The notes under the pieces are model-generated. The model was not told the DNA's origin, searched no databases, and worked only from the letters and a program-made list of their open reading frames with translations. Source: Trochalopteron elliotii (Eukaryota > Chordata > Aves > Passeriformes > Leiothrichidae). Taken from it: a DNA stretch of 64,000 nt. Both the position numbers and the translations under genes were made by a program. The DNA lies in the NCBI GenBank assembly GCA_024734555.1, contig JANPWX010000247.1, positions 2,974,593 to 3,038,592 of the forward strand, in the 5' to 3' direction. This document shows, in pieces, positions 26,252 through 38,200 of this stretch (positions are counted from its first letter, which is position 1; every line of letters begins with the position of its first letter).

Positions 26252-29200
26252 TGGTTTTTTTCTTGTTTATTATTTACAGTAAATTCCTATGAGAACTGAA
26301 GGGCAAAAATGTTAGAGCAAAAAATTAAACACATCACAGTTGCTGAAAAATATATCCAAATACAATATTGATAGGAAAAGTCAGTCTGAAAATGCCAGTG
26401 TGAGGAAGGGATTCTGCACAGGGCATTTTATACAGTTTACACAGTTTTAAAGAATTTTTCAACTCTTTTCAATAAATTAACTAAATATAGTACTTATTTA
26501 TTGTCTGCATGTATTTAGATCACTCACTTTATAGCAAGATTTTAATTTGACAAAATTGGGGGTTTTTTACTTCAAGATCTTGTAGATTAAAGTTTTAAAT
26601 ATTTTATATTAAACTTTTTTTCTGTCTCCTCCCTAGAAAGCAATGGAGATCTTGTATAAGTCCTGATATATTTAATCTTGTTAAGTTCTGATATTTAAAA
26701 AAAACCAAAAAAATGTAAATCATTTGGGTGCAAGGAAGTATTAGGAATGGGACTGGATATGAAAATGCAAACATCACTGTATTACCATATATGTTGTTTA
26801 AATGCCCATAGATTCAACATTTAATTAATTTCTGATTATTTTAACCTAAAATGGGATATAGTAAAAAAAGACAAAGTGCATTGAAAGGAGAGAAGGCTGA
26901 TTAAGGAAACAAATTGTTTCTATATTAAGTACAAACAAATAGATTAAGATTATACAAGACAGAAGAGACACAAACGAGGGGAATTACAGAGATCTAAAGC
27001 AGCATTATTTGCCTGGGGAAGGCATGTTTATATGCAATGACTATTCACTGCTTCTCTAAATACAGGAAGCAATGGAAATCAAATTATGTTTTCATATAGT
27101 AGGCTCAAACCAAACATGTTTTGGTTTTTTCCTACATAAAAAAGTATTAATCTGTGCAACTTGTTGCCAAAGTGTTTGCTAATGCCAAAAATTTGCATAA
27201 ATTTAAAAACTCATTAAGCAGACTCAAAGAATAATAATCTATGAAAGGCTAACAAATATAAGTTAAAACCTGCTACTCAGGAAGATCTTGAACTTCAGCT
27301 CAGAGGAAACTGTTAGATTTTACTAAGAAAGTAGGTCTTTAATAAATTTTGCTGTGTTTCTATACTGTTCTGTAGAGGAAATACTCTTCTTGCATTTCCC
27401 ATGATCAATCCTGAAAGCAAGAAATGCTTCACATTACATGTAAATTTTGTTCTACCCAACAAAATTACCTTTTGTCTGGAGTTCAAAAAACATGAAAAAA
27501 CATCCAAAATTTAGTAAAACTAATTATGTTTAAAAAGAAACAGTAAAAAGGCAAACTATCTATTTGCAAAACAGAAAATCTCATTTTCCTCCCACACCTA
27601 TTCATATCTATTTGCAGTCATTACAGATAAGAACATACTGCTGGTAAGGATAATTAAACATATAATTACACAAAAAAAAAATAGGAGGCAAAGTAGTAAA
27701 ACAGGCAGAATAAAGTAATACGAAAGTTAGGCTTATTTTATATTGGACTGTGCTTAAAATTTTATTATGAATTTTGGACCAGTTCCATTGAAAAAAATAG
27801 AGAATCCATTCTTATTGTTTTTGTGATGTTTTACTTTAGGATTATTTTGTTATTCTCCTTGCCTCAGTCAGTTTACCTAACTTCCACCATCCAGTCATCT
27901 AAAAGAACAATTTACAGGATGTATATTTTAATAAAACAAAGTGAGTGAATTTTTATTATGCTCGGCTCTGAAAAAAAATTCTCTCTTCTGCTCACTCTTT
28001 GCAGCTAATTAACAAATCTCCTTCAAATTCATAAGCCTACCTTTTCTGGTAACTGATACAGAACTACCCTGATCTATTGAACTGGGGCACACCTAATCCT
28101 AATATCACACCAAAAGGAATTGAATAAGAAAAAAAAATAAAGCACAAACCTTCAGAATGTGAGGAGCAAAACTGACTTTATTGCCTCTAAAGATGGTTTT
28201 CTAATTGTGCAAATTTGATTTCACATTACATCTGGAAAGTCCTAGCTACTATAGATCATATTTTTACTAATATTACCACTTTCGTTTTGAAAAATCTGGA
28301 TGTTACATAGGTGTGATCATCCACCCTTAAGGGAAAGCTATTTTGTTAAACTATCTGAAGCTAAACCAAGCGCAGTTGGAAAAAGCGGACAAGCTGTTAC
28401 ACAGAGACTGGGGTGGTTTTTTACTTAAAAGGAAGCTTTTTCCTTTCTGCCTCAGAAAGCTGGACTAGCATTCATTTCAATGACCAATATTTCCTCTTCC
28501 TACAAAATCTTGATGTTTTTCCTAGCCTTAAGCAATCATGTCTGTGATCATACTACTGAAATAAGGAGGTCCTGAAAGACCAGCAGACTCAGAGATGACT
28601 GAGAAGCTGGAGCCATGGCTATTTGTCTAAGTAAGACATCCTTTGTTTAATAGTATGTTAATAGTAATAGTGATGATCTAGCACAGTTGGAACTAGACCT
28701 GCTTGCTCTGAACAGCTGGGAGAGCAAAAGTGAAGCATCAGCTATTTAGTGTAATTCCATGTATTATAAAATCCAGAGTGCCATGGGAGTGATGCATCAC
28801 CTTGGCTTGTCAGACTGGTCCTTCTGTGGTACAGATTATGTCTGAGTCTGTCTGAGTTTGCACAGTGTTTGAGATAAGGAGAGACTTTGAATCTTGCTAA
28901 AATCCCTTAAGGAAACCAGACACCTGAACTGCAAACAGATGACATAAGCAGCAGCAGTCAATAATTTGGAAGTTTATCTCTCACTTGTACAATTCAGTGG
29001 GTGTTTAAACATTGATTTTCTCGAAATTAGAATCAGGCTCCCAGGTTCTAAATTAATTTTTAACTAATGTACAGAAGGAAATGCTCCATTAAATTGCTGC
29101 TACTGTATTACTTGTCACAACACCAACACCACCTTCTGCTGTTGCAGAGGCCTCAGGTCAGCAGCCTCTCATCCTCCAAACTGCTTGAAATCAATATATT

Positions 29201-31734
29201 CAGTCTCCCAGCAAACAGTGAAAAGTGTGTTAGCATAACCCTCACATAGGGCAAAAAAGACATGGAATTTTATGTGGTTGTTATTTACATTTAAGAGTAA
29301 AAGAAGGACTGAAAAATACTTTTTTAAGGCTGAAGTATTAAAGTTTTGTTGTTTACCTAGGACTTTGTGTCAGAAAATTCCTTTGTTTCACAGACTCTCT
29401 GTGGACTCCAAGGTGGGTAAAAAACTCTGACCTGCAGCCTGAGGTGAAAGTGTGAACCTCTTCTTCCTGAGGTTTTCAACTTTGCATAGAGCTGCTGGAC
29501 TAGACTGTATTAATGTGATGTTCAGTTTGCCCTCATTTTCCTTTCATTAAGGGAAATGTGGACATTCAGTAAAGTTGCCAATCAAGCTGTGCTTGACATT
29601 ACTGGACTAGGTCGGGAAGTCAGAAGTTTTGTTAAGTGCCTTCAGTGCAGGAGCAATTAGAACTTGATAGTCTTTTATTGCCCTTGTCACTTGCAGGCTT
29701 TAAAAAATATAATATGACAAAAACAAATGCAATGGGGTGATTTTTATTATACCTAGCTCATCTAGCATTGCTGTCAAGTTAAGTTATAATTTTTAGAGGA
29801 AATCACCAAATAAAACATTTATGGTTTTGCCATGGTAAATCACACCATCATTATTCAGATAGAAAATCTACAATAATAATACTATCATCTCTATTTTTTG
29901 TATTAATTCTGCTGTGTTTCAGTGGGAAGAGAAAAAACAGCCGAGATATATCCAGTACACATAAATGAGTTTGTATGTAGCTGCTACATATTCCATTTAA
30001 AAGTAAAGCAGCCTCTGTACAATCCGTTGCATGTTCCCCTAGCTATAAATGGGCATGTGAAAGCAAACACATTGCATGTCAACAGGTTAGGCCATCAGAC
30101 TGCACTGACCCTTTGAGGTCAATGAAAATAATGTTAATGATTTCAGTGGATTTTTCAGTTCAGTTCTGGGTATATGCACCTATTCACCACAGATGTGTGT
30201 TTCAACTCCAGAAATAAGCGAAAGTATTTACAGCTGAAGGTATCATCCTTAAGGCATGACTACTTTGCTGTCACTTACTAACCAAAATTTTCTTGGCTTG
30301 GTTCAGGAGGCTTTGACATGGCTTCACTCTCATTGCAGTAAAATAGAAACAAAAATTTTTCTTAACACTTTTTTGCGCCCTTGTATAATTTCAAGAAGGA
30401 GTTTGGTGGGTCATGAATGGCTTCAATTAAGTAAAAATATGTTTAATTTGTATAAGCCAATAAATTGAAATAATCATGTTTGGAATTTTAAATTAACATA
30501 ATGAACAGAAAAAGAATGCCTCTTCTAATCTTGATATTGTTTTAGATTGAATACATTTCATTGTTGACATTTGAATTTGTTACTGGTTGACGTTTAAATT
30601 ACCACAATGAAGTCATATTTGTTTCGTATTTAAATTTCTCTTTATTAAATATAGCTGTCAAGTCATAAGAAAAAGTCAGATCATACAAATAACATTTTTA
30701 AATAGAAAAATATTTTATAAGGTGGTTAAATTTAATTTGTCTTAGCTTCAAAAGAAATGGGTTATTTCAAATTTGCAAATCCATCAAAAACAAATTTTGT
30801 GTCTGATTTGCTTAATTTGTAAATGCAAGCAGAAGCAAACCTGCTGATTTCCTGGTGATGTTCATAGTGATTATATCTCCTGGTCTTCCAAAACATTGGA
30901 GAAAATAGTCTCTAAAACTAGTTTGAAGTACCTGATGAAGAAAGAGCTTTTCTTCTAGTTTTCTGTTTCTCCTGATAACCTTTCTAAATGCTCTGACAAA
31001 ATGCAGGCTTAAATATAAATTTTGTGTCTATTCAGAATGATCATCTTGAAAAAGCTAAGAAATAGTCCAGGTCTAAGAAATCTTGGGGGGGTCATATTTG
31101 GTTGAAATTAATGATGCCTCACTACAAAAAACTACATTTTTGAAGTATGTGGGATGCATACTACACATATGTGGGATGCAATTTGCAAAAGTTCAGTTTG
31201 AGGGGGAAAACATCATCACAATCCTAAAAAGTCTCATTTTACCATTTTCATAACAATTAAATTTTGCTGTTGATTTTACTACTTACATTTTCTATTTCTA
31301 TCGTGGGTTTTTTCCCCATTCCGTAAATTACAACATTTTAAAAGTTTAACCAGCCACAGGAATTTTCCTTCTCTTATGTCACCTCTGTTAAAACTTACCT
31401 TTCTTTTGGGTTTGGAGTCTGGAGGGCTTGTTATATGTTGAATTTTTTTCCCAAAATGGAACTTCCAGCCCCTCCACAGCTCTAATGGTTGATTTTCTAA
31501 AATCTCTTTATTGTTGGATTCAGATTTCATGTAAAAGAGTGATTATTCTGCAAGAGGCTCTCTCAAAGTGTCCAATGCTTGGTGCAGCTGCAGTAGAGGT
31601 GAACAGACCAACTGAGGAGGTCATGGGTATACATCTCAGGCAATTCAGGATAGACCTGGCTGTCCAAACTGAGCAGCTTACCCTTCCATAGTGATGACCT
31701 GGTCCTGTGAGTTATTTTTAAAGTAAAACATGAA
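26252..31734. other. Unique AT-rich sequence, no gene recognised
   Basis: About 5.5 kb with no supportable gene, transposon end, tRNA-like sequence or notable tandem repeat. The open frames are all under 90 residues with no known motif. Confidence 0.55.
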
Positions 31735-31822
31735 ATCTGCCCACCTCAGAGTAAGGAATGTGGAGTTGGGCCAGATGACCCCAGCATGGTCCCTCCCAGC
31801 TATACGCTTTCTGTGATTCAGA
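31735..31822 (+). mobile_element. CR1 LINE 3' tail fragment
   Basis: The pattern 'gttgggccagatgacc', then 'ggtccctcccagct', then 'tttctgtgattc' matches the non-coding 3' end shared by CR1 elements (a GTTGGACTAGATGAC-like stretch, GGTCCCTTCCAAC, then ATTCTGTGATTC). No reverse transcriptase sequence was seen upstream, so this is a severely 5'-truncated copy, as is usual for CR1. The upstream limit is uncertain; some of 31560-31734 could be diverged CR1 sequence. Confidence 0.7.
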
Positions 31823-33193
31823 GAATGCAACAAACTGATTTTCCCTCCAGGAAGATGCTCAGGGTTGGAGGTGAGATATGGCAGGTACATGCCATTGGGA
31901 CACAGGTGTGAGTGACATTTCTGACATGCTCCTGACCATAGGGTCCCCTTCTTGGCTAATTAATATCTAGTGATTGCTGAGCTGGGAACACTGAATGCTT
32001 CCAGCCCCTATGATTGCCTTTTAGTGTGCTTCTGTGAGGGCTCCCACTGGCTGAATGCTCCCTGCAAGGGAGCCTATGAACCCATTTTTTAAAGTCACCT
32101 AAATCCTTTGTAGACTTTAGTAAAAATAAAACTCCAGCTGAATCAGGGGACATTTAGGCCAGGACTATCAAAAACGAAGTTATTTAACAAAGACAATCTC
32201 TTGTTCAGATATCACAGTGCACTATTTTGTAGTGAAACTGTTGAATTTTAATTACTTGCCAAATCTGAAAAATAATTTGATGGCTTGATTTTCAAAGTTT
32301 TTTGTATTTATAGTTTCATTTCACTTCCTTGTTTATATACTATTGTTTATGTTAAGTATTCTTCATAGCTATTAAATTTATATTTTTCACATAGTCTCTT
32401 GAGTTTTTTTTTGTTTTGTTTGATGTTCCACAGAGATATATAGCTCCTTTAAGGAAAGAGTAAATTTTACATTACTTCGTATAGCTCATTGTTTTGACTG
32501 TTGCTGTATACTTCCAACAACATATTCAGGATTTTTTGAAAGTTTTGCTGCAACTGACTGCCAGCATCTGAAAGAGCATTTCAGGACTAGTGCTTGAAAT
32601 GTATATACTTTTTCCAGGCCAGTTGAGTAATGAAAACATATTTAATTATTTCCAGCTTCTCAAATGGTGTACAGTATAATTAACTATGATGCCTATTTCC
32701 AGGCTAATTAGAGCAAACTGTGGTACCGAACTAATTGGACACAAAAGTACCTCTGAAGAGCAGCAAAGCAAGTTTATCAGTTGTGTTTCATAAAAGTAAC
32801 ATGAAAGTGGTATGAATACAGTATATATAAAAATTTAGCAAAACTATTAAGATGATCTTCATGGCAAGATGAATTTCTGTCAGTTCAATTCAGCATCAAG
32901 TGGGTCTTTACCTTATTTGATTGAAGCCTCCTTCCTTTGCAGTGTAGCTACCCACCAACATGCTGGAGCTCATGTCACACAACTCCCTACACCATCTTCT
33001 TAGGCAGGAAAATCTTTCCCTATAGCTACTTCAATTCTCATGAATCCTTTGACACATAATCTCAAGATTTTATGCCATCTGCTATTTGTCCTAAAAAATT
33101 CTGGAGTCATACTAAATTTCATGAATTGCAGCTTTCTTAGGAGGGGAACAGCATCTACAGGAGAAATCTGAGAATTCTGTCATGTCCTAAAAT
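31823..33193. other. Unique AT-rich sequence, no gene recognised
   Basis: No gene or element recognised between the CR1 tail and the GGGAA array. Confidence 0.55.
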
Positions 33194-33252
33194 GGGAAGG
33201 GAAGGGAAGGGAAGGGAAGGGAAGGGAAGGGAAGGGAAGGGAAGGGAAGGGA
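33194..33252 (+). repeat. (GGGAA)n pentanucleotide array, left of the gap
   Basis: About twelve uninterrupted GGGAA units, all purine on this strand. The array ends with GACTC immediately before the run of N. Together with the 33654-33698 array it brackets the gap, so the two are probably parts of one long array. Confidence 0.97.
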
Positions 33253-33255
33253 CTC

Positions 33256-33653
33256 NNNNNNNNNNNNNNNNNNNNNNNNNNNNNNNNNNNNNNNNNNNNN
33301 NNNNNNNNNNNNNNNNNNNNNNNNNNNNNNNNNNNNNNNNNNNNNNNNNNNNNNNNNNNNNNNNNNNNNNNNNNNNNNNNNNNNNNNNNNNNNNNNNNNN
33401 NNNNNNNNNNNNNNNNNNNNNNNNNNNNNNNNNNNNNNNNNNNNNNNNNNNNNNNNNNNNNNNNNNNNNNNNNNNNNNNNNNNNNNNNNNNNNNNNNNNN
33501 NNNNNNNNNNNNNNNNNNNNNNNNNNNNNNNNNNNNNNNNNNNNNNNNNNNNNNNNNNNNNNNNNNNNNNNNNNNNNNNNNNNNNNNNNNNNNNNNNNNN
33601 NNNNNNNNNNNNNNNNNNNNNNNNNNNNNNNNNNNNNNNNNNNNNNNNNNNNN
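33256..33653. other. Assembly gap (398 N)
   Basis: A run of 398 unknown bases flanked on both sides by GGGAA repeat in the same orientation. The size is not a round default value, so it may be an estimate. The missing sequence is likely to be more of the same repeat, although something else inserted in the array cannot be excluded. Confidence 0.98.
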
Positions 33654-33698
33654 GGGAAGGGAAGGGAAGGGAAGGGAAGGGAAGGGAAGGGAAGGGAA
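33654..33698 (+). repeat. (GGGAA)n pentanucleotide array, right of the gap
   Basis: Nine perfect GGGAA units, the same strand and motif as on the left of the gap. Confidence 0.97.
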
Positions 33699-33929
33699 TT
33701 TCCTTAGAAATAGAAAGAATATTTCTATCTTGTCTATCTTTTTCTTCATTGTTCTGTCCCTATTTTTATCTCATTAGAAACAGATACTTTTGTGTGAATA
33801 AAAATAATGAAGAATTATATTTACATTTCGTTCAAACTGCAGCTTAAATCTTTCTCTCTGATTCTGTGAAATATTTTGGGGGTTGACTTCTGAAGATATT
33901 GTGAACAGAGAGGAAAAACTCAGATGGGT

Positions 33930-35276
33930 TTAATTTTTACAGGCCGGTTAGTCTCACTTCAGTGCCTGGTAAAGTTATGGAGAAGATTATTCTTGGCGGC
34001 ATTGAAAAATGCCTGAAGGACAACATAGTCATCAGTCAGCATGGCTGCATGAGGGGAAAGTCCTGTTTTGCAAACCTGATTTCCTTTTATGACAAGGTAA
34101 CGCATCTAGTTGATCAAGGGAAGACAGTTGATGCAATCTTAAATTTCAGCAGAGCTTTTGATATGGTTTCTCATTCTATCCTCCTGGACAAAATGTCCAG
34201 CCTTCAGATGTATAAAAACATCATGTGATGGGTGAGCAAGTGGCTCATGGGTTGCATGCAAAGGGTTGCTCTGAATGGGTGCTGCTGCCATCCAGGCACT
34301 AGTGGGGTTCTGCAGGCCTCCATCTAAGGCCCAGCTCTCTTCAATATCCTTATTAACAAATTGAATACAGGACTCAAGGGGATGCTAAGCAAATTTGTAG
34401 ATGATACAAAATTAGGAGGAGCTGCTGACTTTCTTAAAGAGAGGTCATGCAAAGAGATCTCAATAAATCAGAGGTCTGCGCAATCGCCAACCCTGTGAAG
34501 CTTAAGAAAGACAAGTGACAGATTCTGCACCTGAAATGGGGAACCCTGGATGTATGAAAGGCTGAAGAGGGAGAAGCTGGAGAGCAGCTCTGCAGAAAAG
34601 GACCTGGGAGACCTGGTCAATGGAAAGTTGAACATGAGCCAGCAGTGCCCAGCCAGCCAGGAGGACCAGCCCTGTCCTGGGGTGCCTCAGGCACAGCATT
34701 GCAAGCTGGGCAAGGGAGGAGATTGTCCTGCTCTGGTCTTCACTGAGGCAGCCTCACCTTGAGTGCTGGGGGGAGTTTTGGGCATCACAATATAAAATAG
34801 ACATTGAACTATTAGAGAGAATTCAGAGGAGAACCACAAGGATAATGAAGGCTCTGGAGGTGAAGCCATATGAGGGGTGGCTGAGGTCACTCGGTCTGTT
34901 CAGCCTGAAGAAGAGGAGATGGAGGGGACACCTCAGTGCAGTCACAACTTCCTGTGAGGGGAAGAGGACAGGCAGGCACTGATCTCTGCTCTGTGGTGAC
35001 CAGGACAGGATTTGAGGGAATGGGCTGAACTTTTGTCAGGGGAGGTTTAGATTGGATGTTAAGAAGAAGTTTTTCACTCAGAGGATGGTTGAACACTGGA
35101 ACAGGCTTCCCAGGGAAGTGGTCACAGTACCAGGGCTGACAATTCTTAAGAAGCATTTGGACAGTGTTCTTAGGCATATGGTGTGATATTTTGGACTGTC
35201 CTGTGAAGGAGCTGGACTTCACTGATCCTTGCAAGTCCCTTCCCAACCCAGAATATTGGGTGATTCTGTGATTCTT
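33930..35276 (+). mobile_element. CR1 LINE copy, 5'-truncated, longest in the window
   Basis: A CR1 retrotransposon of about 1.35 kb that starts inside ORF2 near the 'RPVSLTSVPGKVMEKI' block and continues to the 3' end. Recognisable parts in order are: the reverse transcriptase N-terminal region (33940-34225), the catalytic box region (34330-34420), the segment with 'SSSAEKDLGDLV' and 'KLNMSQQC' (34580-34650), a block with 'SLKKRRWRGHLSA'-like residues near 34900-34940, 'RLDVKKKFFTQRMVEHWNRLPREVV'-type sequence near 35050-35120 (described by similarity; residues differ here), and the 3' tail with 'aagtcccttcccaaccc' and 'gattctgtgattct' ending near 35275. Stops and frameshifts make it inactive. 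It lies about 230 bases downstream of the GGGAA array. Confidence 0.95.
33941..34500 (+). pseudogene. CR1 ORF2 reverse transcriptase remnant (broken)
   Basis: This is the RNA-dependent DNA polymerase domain of the CR1 copy. An open stretch from about 33941 to 34225 contains 'VMEKIILGGIEKCLKDN', 'SQHGCMRGKSC' and 'LISFYDKVTHLVDQGK', followed by the motif A region 'LNFSRAFDMVSH'. In intact CR1 the motif A region reads LDFSKAFD; here the first aspartate codon is AAT, asparagine, at 34142-34144. In-frame stops follow at 34226-34228 and 34325-34327. The second catalytic box reads Phe-Val-Asp-Asp (34394-34405), so both of its aspartates are still present, and it is in the same frame as the N-terminal part. 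The copy would not be active because of the stops and the lost motif A aspartate. Confidence 0.9.
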
Positions 35277-38200
35277 TAATGCCAGAGCATAACTGGTTTT
35301 AACCTTGGAAGTGAAGAAGTGGCAGAAATTATCTTGTGATTCAAAGAATGCCTACAACAGAAATGAGTTCCGTTTTTGGGTACGTCAAAATCCTCAAAGT
35401 AAAGATGGCAAATATAATTTTGCTTTTTTCTGCTTCAGTACCAACCAAGAAACTAGTTGTGAAAAGGTGGCACCTAATGGAAGATGTCAGGTACCTCTGC
35501 CATTTCTCCATGGCAATCAATCTCCCTCATAGATCCATTGTGAGGGGTGTGGCATCATTCAGCTGTTTTTCCAGAAGAGGAGAACACAGTACTGCATTGA
35601 GAGTCCTTTAAAAGGCATAATCATTGTATTTGTTTCTTTGACTTCAAACATGGGCTATGGCCAGTATTTCTAATTTGATCTGGGCTATAAATGGACCGTT
35701 AGAAGAGGAAAACACATCAAAATGAAAACACACCTGAAATGTCTTTTAAAACTTAGCACCTATGATAATATTTATGATCTTTACAGTGTGAGGAACTGTC
35801 TCATGTTCTACATGTTCTTCCAAGAATCCCGTGCTGTCACATCTGTAACAATGATGGTACTGGAAAAATCAGCAATGTCCTGAACTGTAGTGGGGTCTGC
35901 TCATGCTTAAAATACTGAAACTATACAGTCCATAACTACAGTTAAACTGTAACCTGAGACTGCTCATACCCAGTCAGACATGAAATGAGACTGTGAGCTC
36001 CTGAACCCTTGACAACAATGCCATTCCCATTGATGTTATCACCAGTTAAACTATTCTCACTGGGAATGAGTTGGTCAAAAAATCCAAGTAGAGAAAAAGC
36101 TCCTGTGCATGCAGTTGTTAGAGATTAAGAAATGTTTTCCCCATGTATGCCATTGATTCTGCACTTCTATAGACTAAATATAAAATGTTTTGACATTTTT
36201 TGACTTTTACCTAAAATGGTTCACAGCTAACTAGAGACAATTCTGTTAGCTTTGATATATAGCTATACAAATAATTTAGGCATTAGGGAGATGACCTGTA
36301 CTTTCATTTGAACTTTTCCTTTTTAAAGGGCTGAGTTTGTGTTTTTCTTTTAATTTCTCTAAGAGCTGTAGACCTTGTGTCCTCAGCAGAGAGAAGATGG
36401 AGTATACAAAACCTTAAGCTTAAGAAGAAACAGACACAGAAATGAGGGGTTTGGGTTTATTCGTTGTTGGGTTTTTTCCCAAATCCTTCCCTTCCCACTA
36501 CAGTCAGAGAGGAACGATATCTTACAGTGGCAGAGCCCAGAGCATGCTAATAGGTTTTACTGGCCTTGATCTGTCTCCTCTGAGGCATTCCCCTTAAATG
36601 GTCTCATTTAAGGTCATTGCAAATTTGGTCTTTTCCTGATGTGAAAGTGTTAGAGCTGTTAGACCCCTTGTTAGGTGTGTTGTGCTGTCTCTAGCCCTCT
36701 CTCTGTCCTAAGTGGTTTTTGTCACTGACTGGGCTTTCTCCTTGCCGTGCTGGTGGGTTCTGTTGCCAGCACTGGGTCTGCCCATTGTGTTAAGCTCCTG
36801 TTCCCCTTTGCACTCAACTGCTAAGAGGACAGTGGTCCTTGCTGTTCCCTGAGGTGCACTGTCTGAATGTCATTTGATCCCCATGCAATGTGCTGGGAGA
36901 CAGGGACAATCTTGATGCCTTTGCTATTATGTTCTGGAAAATATTTTCCTTCAGACCATTGTTTAGTGCATCACTTTTGTCTCAAGCAGGAATGGAAGAA
37001 TGCTTTTTCTGAAATAATCAAGGATTACACAATAGCTTACAATGCAGTGACCAAATTCTCAAGACAGTCAGTAAAAGCTGTTTTTGCAGGTTTCAGGGGC
37101 AGATGGGGTTCAGCTCTTCTGCAACTCAACCCCATATATGTTAAAGTCCTGGTCTAAATATGGGAAAGTTTCAGTAATTCAGTTTTTCTGTTGCTCTCTA
37201 GTATGCTTTGTACCTGTTGGAGGTAACTAAAGCATGGAGTCATTGGGCTGTTCTCTTAACCAGTTCCTAAAACAGAGGAAAGAAACAGATGATTAAGACT
37301 TATATTCCATGCATGCTAGCCAGGGGACAAATATTTTTGCTGGAGGTGCAGGATGGATTGACTTTAATCCAATTTCTGCCTTCACAGCAGTGAAAAGAGG
37401 GTGGAGTGAATATGTGTGCCTCAGAACAGGCTAACCTTCCTTGTGTCAGTCCTCTTCTGTCTAAATCTCTACTAATACTGAAAGAGCATTTGAGTCAATC
37501 ACCAGAATACATTGCATCTTAGTGCAGATAAAGCTAGGGATGGATTTAAGTTCCTTGCATTTTTCTATTGTAGCTTCAAAGAGAGATTAATTTTTCCACT
37601 TGATGCACATGGTTGAAGTGAAATATGCTATACTAGTCCAACACAGATGAACCAAATATTTGAGATTTACTTATTAGCACAGGTTTAAAACCACTAACAG
37701 ATGCTAGTTTTCATTTTGAAAAAGCTATTCTGCATGTTAAAGAAGGAATATCTCAGGTTTTCATAGTTCATTTGTTCAGACTGGAATTAGATCAAAGGAA
37801 ATGATCTTTTTCTCTGGATGGTCATCTGATGTTCAATCTCTGCTAGCAATGTTTACAAGGAACAATTTTTTGGTACATTGTCCTCATCTGCCATCTGGGT
37901 TTTGACTAAGTCTGTGAAACAAATAAAATTATCAGGGGGAAACAGCTTAAAATAGAGTTCCTCTCTGTATAATGGCTCAGTTACATTTCCCTTTGGTAAA
38001 GTAAGAGATTTATGTTTGAAGGAGCCTTAATATGAACACATGCATGTGACATATATGCAAGCATTTTTCACAGCTCCTTCATTTTTAGTGATTTATGATT
38101 AGTGTGCACATATGGTGGAATACAAGATTAGTTAATATCAACTTTGATTCTCATTAATCTCTCACTTCCCCATGTATATTGTGCATCACCCTTTCTGTTA

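Noticed and set aside
25892..26299. 135-residue open frame ending in a Phe/Cys/Leu-rich stretch
   Set aside because: The C-terminal part is a translation of the GTTTTT microsatellite, and the N-terminal part has no known motif.
33180..33749. Long open frames on both strands across the gap
   Set aside because: They consist of GGGAA repeat translation plus unknown bases.
33859..33880. 'gattctgtga' as a further CR1 3' end
   Set aside because: The expected upstream 'ggtcccttccaac'-like sequence is absent, so the match is probably chance.
34887..35246. 119-residue open frame on the minus strand
   Set aside because: Antisense of the 3' half of the CR1 copy at 33930-35276.
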